This document shows, in pieces, positions 33,389 through 45,012 of a stretch of DNA of 64,000 bases. The stretch spans positions 1,116,001 to 1,180,000 of the forward strand of contig JALUTQ010000001.1 in the NCBI GenBank assembly GCA_032718865.1, read 5' to 3'. The first letter of the stretch is position 1. Each line of letters opens with the position of its first letter. Made by a program: the position numbers and the translations under genes. Below the pieces are notes generated by a model, which searched no databases, had not been told where the DNA came from, and worked only from the letters and a program-made list of their open reading frames with translations. Source of the stretch: Tilletia caries (taxonomy: Eukaryota > Basidiomycota > Exobasidiomycetes > Tilletiales > Tilletiaceae).

Positions 33389-36300
33389 ATGAACTCCGAG
33401 TTTCCATCAGGCGCTCCTCCGGCGGAGGAGGACTATGACAAAATGTCCATTGAGGATCGCCTCGCATCCAAGGTGAGCATGTCTGATCTCCTTGACGTAA
33501 ATGCTGGCCAGATCTCAGTGCTCAACTTTTCTTTCCCCCGCAAACAGATCTGGAAAGCGCGCGTATCAGCATATACCAGCCTCAGCTCCGCGTTCGCGCG
33601 CACGCCCTCCGATACCGACCCCGCTTTCAGACCATACACCCGAGATCCCACGCTGCTCAAAGGCATGGCGTCGGACTCGAATGCTGTTGCGCAGGAAAAG
33701 GGCGTAGAAGCGGTGCGGTCTTTCGTAGAGTACGGTGGTGCTCAAGCCGGGAAGTGAGTATTGAAGCGCTGAGAATGATTGGCCATCAGCGAACTGACGT
33801 CCTTGAGTGCGTTCGCAGAACAAGAGAGGTAGTCTTACCTGCCCTTGTGGACAAATGCTACGGCTCGGCAAGAGCAGGGACGAAGAAGGCGGCTATCGAG
33901 TGCACTCTTCGCTATGTGGAGATGGAGGACGTCATGGGGAGTGAAGGGGCTGTCACAGACGTCTGCAACGGCTTGAACGCGAAACAGCCCAAGCTGGTCG
34001 CAACCTGCGTCACGGCCTTGAAGGAGATGATTCTGTGAGTTATTTCACTCCCAGTACAGCAAAGGTGCATACCACTGACGTACGCTCCTAATCTGTCCAG
34101 CAACTATGGCCCCAAGCAAGTCTCGCCAAAGCCGATTCTGAAAGTACTGCCAAATATCTTTTCTCACGCCGACAAGACGGTCCGCGCGGAAGGATCAACA
34201 CTCGCAGTCGAGCTACATCGCTGGATCGGAGCGGCACTTGAACCTACCATCGACAAGCTCAAAGATATCCAAGCCAAGGAGCTGCGCGCTCTCTTCGAGG
34301 AAGCCGACAAGGCCGATAGCGGAAAGCCAAAGCCAGCCCGCTACCTGACTTCGGAGCGCGCGGCGGCAGAAGCAGCGAGTGCGGCCGCAGCGACAGACGG
34401 TGCTGGAGGAGATGGCAGCGCGGGCGACGACAAAGCAACCGAAGAAGCGGACGCATTCGATTTCGCAGAGCCCTTGGACGCATTTAGCCACAAGGACTGG
34501 CCCGGAGACTTTGATGAGAAGGTCGCCAGCTCTAAATGGCAGGAGCGGAAGGAAACACTGGAGAAAGCCCGTACGGTACTCTCGTCGAATCCAAAGCTGA
34601 AGCCAGACAACAGATACGACAACTTTGTCGAGGCTGTTGTTCTTCGAGTAACTAAGGACGTCAACATCAACGTTGTATTGGAGGCATGCGGATGCATCGA
34701 GGCGGCGGCCAAAGGTCTGCGGGCCAAAGGAGGTTTCGGCAAGTACCGCGAAAAGGTGATGTCCCCGCTCTTGGAGAAGTGCAAGGAGAAGAAGGCCACC
34801 GCGGTTGAGGTGTTGGCTCGGACATTGGATGCGGTTTTCCAGACGGTGAGTCATTTCACAGCGTACACATGCGCTGAAGTCTTGATGCTGAAGTTCATCT
34901 ATCAACCAGGTGACAATATCGGAGATCCTCGAGGACGTCTTCACTTTCTCCAAGCACAAGAATCCAAACGTGAAGACAGAGTCAATCCGGTTCCTTGTTC
35001 GATGTTTGCGGACCACCCGAACACCCCCGGGCAAAGCGGAGATCAAGCCAATCGCAGAAGCACTTGTAGCTGCTTCAGCCGACGGAAGCGCAGATGTTCG
35101 CGAGGCTGGTTTTCAAGGTCTAGGAACGCTAATGAAGCTGATCGGCGAGCGGGCGATGACACCGTACATGGAATCGCTGGACGACTTGAAGAAGCCGAAG
35201 GTGATGGAGGAGTTTGCCAAGGCGGAGGTCAAAGCGAAGATGGGCAGCGCTGCTCCGGCTCGGGCTCCGCCTGCGGCACCTGCATCGAACGGTCCACCAG
35301 CGCGACTTGCTGCTAAAAAGGCGCCGACCATCGGCAAGGAGAACGTGAAGCCGTCTTCCGCCCAGCGTGGCGCAGATTCTCCGCCTCCAGCACTTCCTCC
35401 CAAACCGCCTGCCCGTTCGATGCCAACGAAAAAGCCCGTCGCCGCCCCAGCCGCGATCAAGAAGCCTGCAGCCGCAGCAGCCGCAGTGCCTAAGGGCGGC
35501 AAAGGTGCAGCGGCTGCGACCGAACCGGTCAAATACCGGTTCCCTCCGGAGGCTGCGGAGGAGCGCGCTGCGGAGCTGATTCCTGCTTCTGTGAGGGAGG
35601 AGTTGGCAAGTTCAGTCTGGAAGGAACGGCTTCAGGGTGCGCAAAATTTTGCGACTTGGCTCGAGGCCGAAAAGGAATCCATCGAGAGCGAGATCATCGT
35701 CCGCGCCCTCGCAAAATCCCCCGGCTGGAAGGAGAGCAACTTCCAGGTGCTTTCGGAGGTCTACAGAATTTTACGGATCCTCGCAGACGGATGCCCGACA
35801 TTTGGACGCGCTTCCATTGCACTCAGTATACAACCTCTATGCGACAAACTCGGCGACATCAAGCTCAAGGGTCCCGCCGGTGAGACTCTCACCTTATACG
35901 CGGAGAAGACCAGTTTCGGATTCGTTCTCGCACAAGCCTTCGCACCGCTGTCCGCTCTCAAAGCGCCAAAGCCGATTGCGGACAGCCTGGTGTGGATCGA
36001 GGCCAACCTCCTCGAATTTGGCACAGGTGGAGTCGACCTGCGAAGCTTGATCGAGCACCTGCTCGCATGCCTCAAGAATTCGAATGCTGGTGTTCGGACC
36101 AACGCTACCAAGGCCTTCGGCACACTTGCCCGCTTCGTTGGCGGTGCAGTCACAACATTTCTCACAGATATCAATCCCCAGCTTCGCACGATTCTAGATT
36201 CGGAGATTGAGAAGGCTGCCGGCAATCCGGCACCGCCTCCGACTCGTTTCGGTGCAGAAAACCAAGGCGCAGCACCTACTGGTGGAGCAGGAGGAGCCAG

Positions 36301-39300
36301 CAAAGGTGGCGGAGATGATGCGCTTGACGATCTCATTCCCCGGGTCGACCTCGATAGGCTGGTCTCTTCTGCCATGGTCGCCAAGCTCGGCGATGCGAAC
36401 TGGAAGGAGCGTAAAGAGGCGTGCGAGGACATTCATGCGATTCTGCAAGCCCACCAGAGATTGAAGCCCAATCTGTCCGATCTGGCCGTGCCTTTGAAGC
36501 AACGATGTGCGGACAGCAATATCTCGGTGCGAACGCTTTCCCTCGACATCATCGCCAAGATTGCCACCGGCATGAACAAAGGATTCGACACGCACGCGCG
36601 AGGATTCGCAGCACCGGTCGTCCAGGTGTTAGCAGATGCCAAGGCTCCCATACGTGCAGCTGCGACGGCAACTCTCACGGCCATGGCGGAACAAGTCGGT
36701 ATTGCGCCTCTCGTCGCGGGCATGTCTTCGGTTCTCGACAGCAAGGCCGCGAATCCGATGCTGAAACAGGATCTCTTCACATGGCTCGGAGAGTGGTTGA
36801 ACGGACATCCACCGGAGAAGATCGATTTCGCGCCCCTTGCGCAAGGTGCGGTGCTGTGTCTGGACGACAAGCTCGCGGCGGTAAAGAAGGCGTCCCAATC
36901 TGTGTTACCGTTCATCATCTCATCTGTGGGATACAAAGCGGTAGTGGCACAGACCTCTCAGCTGAAAGCTGCCTCGCGCAACACAGTCATCCCCTTAATC
37001 GATGCAGCGAATGCTCAGGCCACTCCATCTGCGCCTTCGTCCGCACCTGCGCCTAAAGCGACAAAGCCCGGTGCACCGACTGCCATAGCGCGAGCCACGA
37101 CACCGAGCGCATCCAGGACACAGTCTCCTGCGCCTATGGCATCGCCCCGCACAAGCATTGCACGTCCAGGGACTCTCAAGGCCCCAGGTACTTTGGCAGG
37201 CAGGTTACTTGCCAAGCCTTCAGCCGGCCTTATCAGACCGCCTTCCCAACTCGCATCCGCTGAGACTCCTTCTGCGGTGCCCACTTTCAAGTCTCGGCTC
37301 GGAGGTGGTCTGAAACGACCTACGTCTGTAGCCCCACCGTCAATCCCCCCGTCGGCTTCGCAATCCAGCTCAGGATCGAAAGCTCCGCCTTTCCTCAGTG
37401 CCGACCCGAAGTTCAAGGCAGCTCGGGAGAAAGCGTTCGGTCGGGGCTTGAACTGGATTGGTGCCGAAGGGTCGCCTCGTCCGGAGCTGGTGGCGGCATT
37501 ATCCCAACAATGCGACCACCATTGCGACTCTGGATTCATGGCCATGCTCTTCAGCAAGGACCACAACAACGACCGCGACTTCATGGCGGCTCTTTCCCTT
37601 TCGCTCGACTACATCTCGAATCCCGCCTTTGCGGAGGAGGAATACGACATGTCGCCTCAAGAAACTGTCGGACGGGTGGTAGCCAACAGCGACCTTATCT
37701 TCAAATACATCGCTGTTCGAATGACCGACAACAACACGAGCATATCGCTGAAATGCCTCGATGTGTTGGCTGCGCTTGTCGAGCTATTGCAGACGGAGCA
37801 GTATCACATGTCCGAGTATGAGGCTAACTGCCTATTGCCTTGCATGATCTCACGGGTAAGTTCAGATGGAAACGTAGCTCTGACATATATTACCTGGCTT
37901 ACAGGCCATTCTCTACCTGCAGTTTGGTGATCCCAAGTTCCGTGACCGCATTCGGGAGATCTTCCGCAGCTTGACATTCGTTTTCCCGCCCAGCAAGCTC
38001 CTGCAGCACTTCCTCGACGATGGTCTCCCATCAAAGAACGCCAAAGTGCGGACGGAGTGCCTCACCGAGCTCGGGTACTTGTTCTCCAAGAACGGTCTGC
38101 AAGTGTGTACTCCGGGAAAGGTGCTGCCTGTCATCGCCAAGCAAATCTCGGATCGGGACGCTTCGGTGCGGACGGCGGCGCTTCTTTGCCTCGGGGAGGC
38201 CTACAAGATCTGCGGGGAAGACATTTGGAAGCTCGTCGGAACGCTGGCGCCCAAAGAAATGTCTCTTTTGGAGGAGCGTTTGAAGAGGACCTCGGTGCCA
38301 GCCAAGCCCAACGGCGCTGCTCCTTCTACACCGCCACGAAGTCGACACAGTATGCTCCCTCAATCCCCGACCGCGGCTGCTCCGGGTGCTCGCTCCACCA
38401 TTGCGACAGGATCCAAATTGGCTCGGCCAGGATCGATGATCGGGGGACCATCCGGGTTGCCGTCTGCGGCGGCTCGAAGCCGCCTTCCTGGTGCAGGAAC
38501 TGCGAGTGTACGGCGCGAATCTGGTATAGCGGCCCCTGGCGCCATCGCTCGGCGGTCCATCAGCGGGGAAAGCGGCATTTCAGGGTCGAATATTGCGATG
38601 CCGCCACCGAAGAGCCGCGCACCACCGCCCATGGAAGAGACTGAAGAAGTTCAGGAGGACGACGAAGACGAGGAAACGCTATTCGGTGATGACGACGCGG
38701 TTGGACGGATGTCTCTGGAGCAAGTCATCAACGAGGTGCTCAGCCAAGATTCGGAACGGAGTGTCGCCGCGCTGAAGCAGATCGAGCGGGATATCAAGGA
38801 GCAAGCCTCACAGCTGCCCGATGTTGTGGATGCGCTTGTTGTGGTTATTGGGAAGCAAGTACATGGGTCCTTCTCGCAAGACAAGGATAACGACTCACTG
38901 GAGCGTCTGCGCAAACATCTGCTGGTAACCGGAACGTCCATCTTCGATACGAGCCGGCTCTGGGACGACCGCACGCTCGGCAGCTTTGTCAACCGGACTG
39001 CACTGATCCCGCTGTTGACGGAGCTGCTGCAACGGATGATTGACCTGTCACCTAGCAAGGAAGATACGGCACAGATGTATTGCAAGTATTTGAACATCAT
39101 CGTCTTGCGGTCTTTCTCGGCCTGCAACCTCAACACACTCTTAGGGTGAGTCATGGCATTGGCGCGACGTAGCATTCACTGTTCGGAATTGTCAACTGAC
39201 TATTATTTCTATGACATTTTCAGCGCGTGCTTGGAGATGCTTGCTCAGGCGACCGAGGATATGCGGGAGCTGAACGAAGAGCTGCTGGCGAAGAGGGCCA

Positions 39301-40561
39301 AGTTTGCTGAGCTGGTCATCAAGTGCCTGTGGAAGATCACGAAGCGGCTGCCGGATGCGCTGAACCAAGATCTGATCGGACCCCAACAGCTCCTGGTCGA
39401 CGTAGAGGCGTTCCTGCAAGCGGTGCCTCCGGCCGAGTGGAAACGACGAGCCGCTGACCAGATTGCGCTGCAGGATCTTCCGCTCCGGACGGTGAAGGTG
39501 ATTTTGACGCACTTTGCACAGAACCTCAAGGACCAAGCGCTCGGTTACGTCGAAGCACTTCCGAATGCGGAGAGCTCGTTCGTGTACTCGTACCTGATGC
39601 GGATGCTGAGCATTGAAGACCAGCAGGGAGACCGGGCCGCGAACGACGACATTATCGATGATGCAGGTGTAGGCGAGGACGCCTCAATCCAGCGTCCTGC
39701 AGCGAACGCGGGAGGCGCCCGCCACGGCCGGCACAGTTCTCGAGCCAGTATGAGCGCTGCTGGTGGTGGCGGAGGGGAGAACGAGGAGGCGATAAATGTG
39801 GAGCTGCGGGCGATCTTTGAGCGGATATCGAACAAGAACGAGTCGCGACAGGGTATTCGGGATCTTTATGAGTTCTCGAAGCGGTATCCTCAACGGCAGG
39901 CGAGCATTGATCGGTCACTGGAGGCGACTGGATCCATTTTCCAGCGGTGAGTTTGACTTTCCTTGGCTCTCAGCATTACAGAATCTTTGGACGCTGACTA
40001 TCTATTTTCTGTCCATTCTGCGTCTATTGTAGATACATTCGACGCGCGTTGGCCAACCACGCGGCGGAAGATGGAGATGGTGGCGGCGACTTAACCCGAG
40101 ATCCTGGTAAGTATGAGCAAGCATTCATGCGCGCTTGACGTCTGCTTCTCCCCATATATTCATTCTATGTGCTGACTCCCATTCCTCCTGCCTCTGCTTG
40201 GGTTGTCAATTCAGCTCGGGACTCAGCGCTGAGCGGCCAGCGTGACTCGCGTATGACCGCAACTTCAGGTCGGTCGAGTGTATTCGGGGGCATGGATATA
40301 GCGGCACCTGCTGCTGCGGCCTTCGTCGCAACGACAAGAAACAGTGCGTTTGGCGACAGCGATCCCGTGTCGATGGCGAACGGCGCCGGCGCTGATACAG
40401 AGTCGGTGGCATCTCCTGCTACTTCGCCGCCTCGAGCGTCTGTGGCTCGAGACCGGATGGAGGAGCTGAGGGCGCGGTTCCGGCAGCCATCTTCGAACGG
40501 GACGCGCTCTCGAGCGGGATCAAGTGATTATGGCGGCAATCAGGGCGAACATCTTCCATGA
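33389..40561 (+). CDS. STU2: XMAP215/Dis1/Stu2-family microtubule polymerase with five TOG regions
   Basis: Nine exons (33389-33472, 33548-33753, 33819-34034, 34101-34845, 34910-37855, 37905-39145, 39224-39946, 40033-40106, 40215-40561) give 2193 aa. TOG/HEAT arrays are at about residues 20-235, 285-530, 625-850, 880-1110 and 1240-1525. Each opens with the family-type W-K-E/A-R helix (IWKARVSAYTSL, KWQERKETLEKA, VWKERLQGAQNF, NWKERKEACEDI). Pro/Ala/Lys-rich linkers such as those near 535-625 and 1110-1230 are basic and could bind the microtubule lattice. A conserved C-terminal helical domain follows (about 1600-1960). The family adds tubulin at plus ends and acts in spindle assembly. Yeast Stu2 and fission yeast Alp14 have two TOGs, animal ch-TOG has five; this protein has the longer form. 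Confidence 0.93.
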
Positions 40562-42730
40562 TTGTCCTTCGGTCAATCTCAGTCTTATCGACGGTCGGCG
40601 GCGGTCCATCGCCGCTACGTGGCAAACGATATCAACTTCGAATCGCCGGACTTCTCCACCTTCCTCTTCTCGGATCTCTCAATGGTTCTGTAGACCTCAC
40701 TGGCCTTTCCTATTTTACTTTCCTTCGGCCATGTCGCCCTTCAATGCAAAGATTTGTGAATCATCAGGGATAAGCTAGTCTCTCGCGCAGACCTGTGATA
40801 GACCAGTGATAGACCATCTAGCGCACCCCTGCGCGAGAGTCTGTGCTCTGCACAATCGCACACACCTAGCGCAGGGTGCGTGGGATAGCTTAGACCTCGC
40901 ACAGCCCAGCGCGGGGTTCACACATCCCTCTAATCCAGGCTGCTCGCACACATCTCGCGCACCCTCGCGCGAGGAACAAGTTGCCCGTTTTGATGGTATG
41001 CAAAGAATTGATTTACAAGTCAAGTTAAGGACAGGGTTACAGCAGTCAACACTACAAGGTACAGAGTGGGTGATGGGTGAGCTGGAAGCGTGCGGAAACT
41101 ACCAGCAGCGTGATCTACACCGCAAGATCTCCTGCATGCGAGCTGGGGATAGGAGAAGGAAGCTCGATATGACAAGATCCGAGTGACGAGACACCGGGAC
41201 CCGGGCATGCTAGAATCTGGATGAATGCTGGCAAGAATGAAGAATCAAAGGGTTAAGAGGTTAGATTCTTCGAAGCTGATTCCTGGACACAAGACAATGT
41301 GGGGACGATGTAGGTGTAGAGGTGGTCGTCAGTATAATCATTGATCCAGACTGACTCTTGCGTGGTATCCGTCCGTGGAATGAATGTACTGATCGACACA
41401 TGCAATTCACGCCATCTCGGAGACGTTATGGACTGGAAGTGGGACGTGATGCGGTGCTTTCGGCGCACGAGGTTCAAAAGATCTGGGAGTGGGTTATGGG
41501 GGATGGGTTCATAAGACGCAAAGCCAACAAGATGTTGAAGGTGAGCTATGAGTATGCGACTGTAGGACACCAAAATGCGCAATTGCCTGGGATAAGAGTC
41601 AGCACGGAGCGGAGAGATTAGCTGTCAGGAGGACGTCAAATGTCAATCGTCCATCGTCAATTCTAGCTCGTCTGTGCAGCAATGCTAGATCTGGAGAATG
41701 AAAGTATGCAACCAAACAGAAAAGACCAAGCGATCAAATGCAGTTGTCGGTCTGATCAGTATTCGTCACTCGTCAGTAAGAAGGGCGAATGAATAGCAGC
41801 TGTTTACCGGGGTCAGTGTGTGAGAACTGAGATGTCAAATGTCAATGTTATCAGAAGTCAGTCAGTACGAGTGTTGACAGCATGACTCCTGAGCATGAGG
41901 TCTGTGAGTGAGGTTAGCGTCATGCACGTCCACAGTCCATAAAACCTGACTGTCGAGATATCGAAGCTATAGCTGTGTACCAGTGTACCGTCCTACCTAC
42001 ATGCGTGATGCGCATATGTCCAATCGTCTGAGGGTGAATGAGAGAAGACATCAGTAGCACCATTCAATGATTCACGCTGCTTTCTACGAGGCATGAACCA
42101 CACACCGCAGGACAATCGCAGATGCCGTTCCGCCGTTCATGACCTGTTGTTGCAGACTCTTGCGGACGACGCAAAGGAAGCGATGGGCTGGCCGCTGGCG
42201 ACACGTACCGGCGTACGTGAGGCAGTCCAGGGTAGCTGTGAGCGCCAGGCAGGGGCGAAGCAGGACAAAGGGAAGCTGTTGCTGAGATAATCATCGAGGT
42301 GGACTGTGAGACAGGGGTTGAAACAGAGCTTTAAGTCAAAGTCACCACGCACCATCTCACCACCGCAGAAACATGATGCCCGTCCTTAGAGGAGACAGCG
42401 GAAGAAGACTGACTGACTGAAGAAAGGAAAGGCAAGCTGTGAGATCGAGCGAACGACCGATGCAGAAGGAGCAGGGGTTGGGTAACACGTCAGCTGTCAG
42501 CATCGGACTGTCAGCATCGGACCATGACGCAAGTGCTGTAGGAAACAGGTCAGCAGTTGCGAGACACTTGAGTTGGGATATGTAGTTATAAAAGAAGGAC
42601 GTTAGCCAACCACAGTCATCGCACACCATGCTAGTTACTTCCCTATTCCCTTCCTGTCATTCTCTCATCTTCATAAATCTCAAGGTCTCGACATTTAACG
42701 TACTATCGTTCCTCCTCGTCGTCAATCGTC
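40562..42730. other. Intergenic, mostly unassigned
   Basis: No supported gene. It holds the word-dense block at 40776-40985 and otherwise unassigned sequence with short frames. A small direct repeat, gtcagcatcgga, occurs twice near 42490-42520. The last 130 bp lead into the gene starting at 42731. Confidence 0.45.
40776..40985. repeat. GCGCGAG/CTCGCGC word-dense block, copy 1
   Basis: About 210 bp with repeated ctcgcgc, gcgcgag, ctagcgca, ctcgcaca and tgatagacca words in both orientations, bounded roughly by ctctcgcgcag and ctcgcgcgagg. A related block lies at 60858-61140. No clear target duplication could be fixed. Confidence 0.5.
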
Positions 42731-44448
42731 ATGGAGCAAACACAAGATCAGAACAGCAGTGGTCAGTACCTGAGTCTTGACATGGAATGTGGCAGAAAGG
42801 GGGACGTGAGTCGTGACTAACATACCTGTACATGTTCGCTGCAGCAGCAGTTGGAGATGCCGCTAGTCGCGGTGGTCGCGGTGGTCGTGGCGGTCGTGGC
42901 GGTCGTGGTGGCGGTCGTGGTGGCTCAAGTGGCGCCGGGTCCATCAACATGCCAGACGTTCCTGGCGGCGGCAACTTCAACGAGCTGAACGCTCAGTTAC
43001 AGGAGTCTATGGAACAGAATAACACAGCTATGCGACAGTGGGTGAAGGACGAGGTCAAAGCAGATCTTCACAAGTACCACCAAGCTGCTGCCAGTTTCGC
43101 TACTACTCACAGTATCGCAAACCTGGAAGACGTGCAGGTCTCCGGAGTCACAGACGGGCGCATCGTCATCGTACTCAATGCTGTGGAGTTCGATGGACTG
43201 CAAGATGTTCTGAGGGGCCAACGAGAAATCAAGAAGACGCTTGAGGATACCCAAAAAACGCTTCAAGAGACCCAAGACCAGCTCACCGATGCCCAAGACG
43301 AGATTCGGATCTTGAAGCAGCAAGGTCAAACCCAAAGGACGTTGCCGCGAGGAGTCACCCGCGCCAGGGACCAAGAGGATGAGGACGAATCGACAGATGA
43401 GGACGAGTCCGGGACTCACAAACGGACAAGGACTGGCCATGGACGCAAGGACAACCGCATACAGCGAGCGTTTGAGCGTCTTCTGCGCCTCTGCATGGGA
43501 CTTGCAGCGAAGGGGGCCTGGCCATCGTTCCCAAGTGTTGACAAGTCGTCGCCAGATTGGCCGCGGGAGGTACCGGAAGTGGATATGGAGGATCCAGTCG
43601 ATCCAGACGATCCAGACGCCAACATCGATCCACGGCTTCGCCACCATGTACCACTGGGAAAGCCACTGCTGCGACTCGACTGGGTCAATGGACGACTTGA
43701 CGACAAGGAATTTTCTGCCGTTCTTGCGGACTTGTCAGAGGAGCTGGCAGAGAACGCTGATGATCATGACTTACCGAGCGACCCAGAAAAAAAACGCTCT
43801 GTTGAATATATTCGCAGCGCGTGCAAACGCACGCTGGTCAACATCAAACGCAGCGCACGCGAGCTTCAGGTCAAAGGTGCGGAGGTGGTGGAGCAAGAAA
43901 AGGCTCACAAACTGCGCAACGACCGACGCGGAGGGCGACACAACACGAGACTCAACGCACGACTTGCCATTGCCGAACAGAATTCTCTGGAATTCGGACC
44001 TGCTGCCGTCGCGATGGTTATTCCTGCGTGTGTAGAAAAGGACGAATCAGAAGATGAGCTTCATGAGGAGCAAATGCAGGGCGACAATCCTGAAGATGAC
44101 CGTTCGGCGACGCGCAAAAGGGACTCCATCCGAGCGATCATCCCAGAGTGGTGGTCGCAAGAGAACAAGGACTTACAGACTCGGCTCGACAAAGAGGTGC
44201 CGGGATCACTGTCGTCGTACAGGATCAAAGCGGCCACACATCTCAAGCCCCACACTACACCACTCCACAAGTCAATTCCTCGCATCGCCATCAGCTCAAC
44301 GTGGGCCAATGCTCACCCAGATCTCGTCCGCCGCGTGAAGAAGAACGCCGCTCCGTTCAAGCCGGAGCGTGGGGCACTCGCTGCCAGCGCAGAGGAGTTT
44401 GGCTCGCCCATCACAGGGCTTACTCTTCTTCAAGCAGGTTCTCTGTAA
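42731..44448 (+). CDS. RGG-box, coiled-coil protein of unknown function
   Basis: Exon 1 is 42731-42761, an 83-nt intron is 42762-42844, and exon 2 is 42845-44448, giving 544 aa. After a short Gln/Ser leader comes a Gly/Arg repeat (GRGGRGGRGGRGGG type, an RGG box that can bind RNA). A heptad region follows (LRGQREIKKTLEDTQKTLQE), then acidic stretches and a conserved-looking middle (AFERLLRLCMGLAAKGAWPS). The C-terminus has basic patches. I recognise no family. It lies about 560 bp from the 3' end of the convergent Tnp2-like gene. Some CACTA elements encode a second, DNA-binding protein beside the transposase, so a link is possible but not shown. Confidence 0.7.
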
Positions 44449-45012
44449 GACGATGACGGTGAAGATGGTTGATGCTGGACCAAGGCTGGTTGGGACGTGG
44501 GGATTGCGCTGAGCAGATCGTCGAGAAGCGAGTGTCAACCGACACACACACACGATGGAGGAGAAAGAGAGGCGTGATGGATGGGTGGAGGGCTCGAGTT
44601 GGCATGGCTCGGTTCATTATCAGGTTTTCTTGGAGCCCGTTGACGAAACCATTTCCTTCTATGTTCAAACTTCAAACTGATGGTGCTCACACCACTCAAA
44701 GAGGCAAATGTATGAAGATCAGTATATGTTCGAGACGGGGGACAGCAGATAGTAACTTGGAGCGCTGTGGATGACTCACTAAGTCACAAGCTCTGATGAC
44801 GAAGGGAAATGGTTCCAAGAAGCTGGTCGAGCTGCAGAAACGGGGTGGGAAAGTAAGGGAAGTCTGGTGGTGCCGTGGTGTGAAAGTTGAAGAAGCTTTC
44901 AGGGAGCAAAACAGCAAACGCAGAGGAAGGTCAGTAGGGTGAAGATTCCCGCGCACCTCCATATGCACTGCAGGCGTTCACGGTTCACCACGTCTGATCC
45001 ATTGATGCGTCG
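44449..45012. other. Spacer between convergent genes
   Basis: About 560 bp without a defended gene; a (ca)n-like stretch occurs near 44540-44552. Confidence 0.45.

Noticed and set aside
41051..41059. CACTACAAG, resembling a CACTA-type terminus near the Tnp2-like gene
   Set aside because: No matching inverted partner or 3-bp target duplication was found in the window; a 9-bp match alone is weak.
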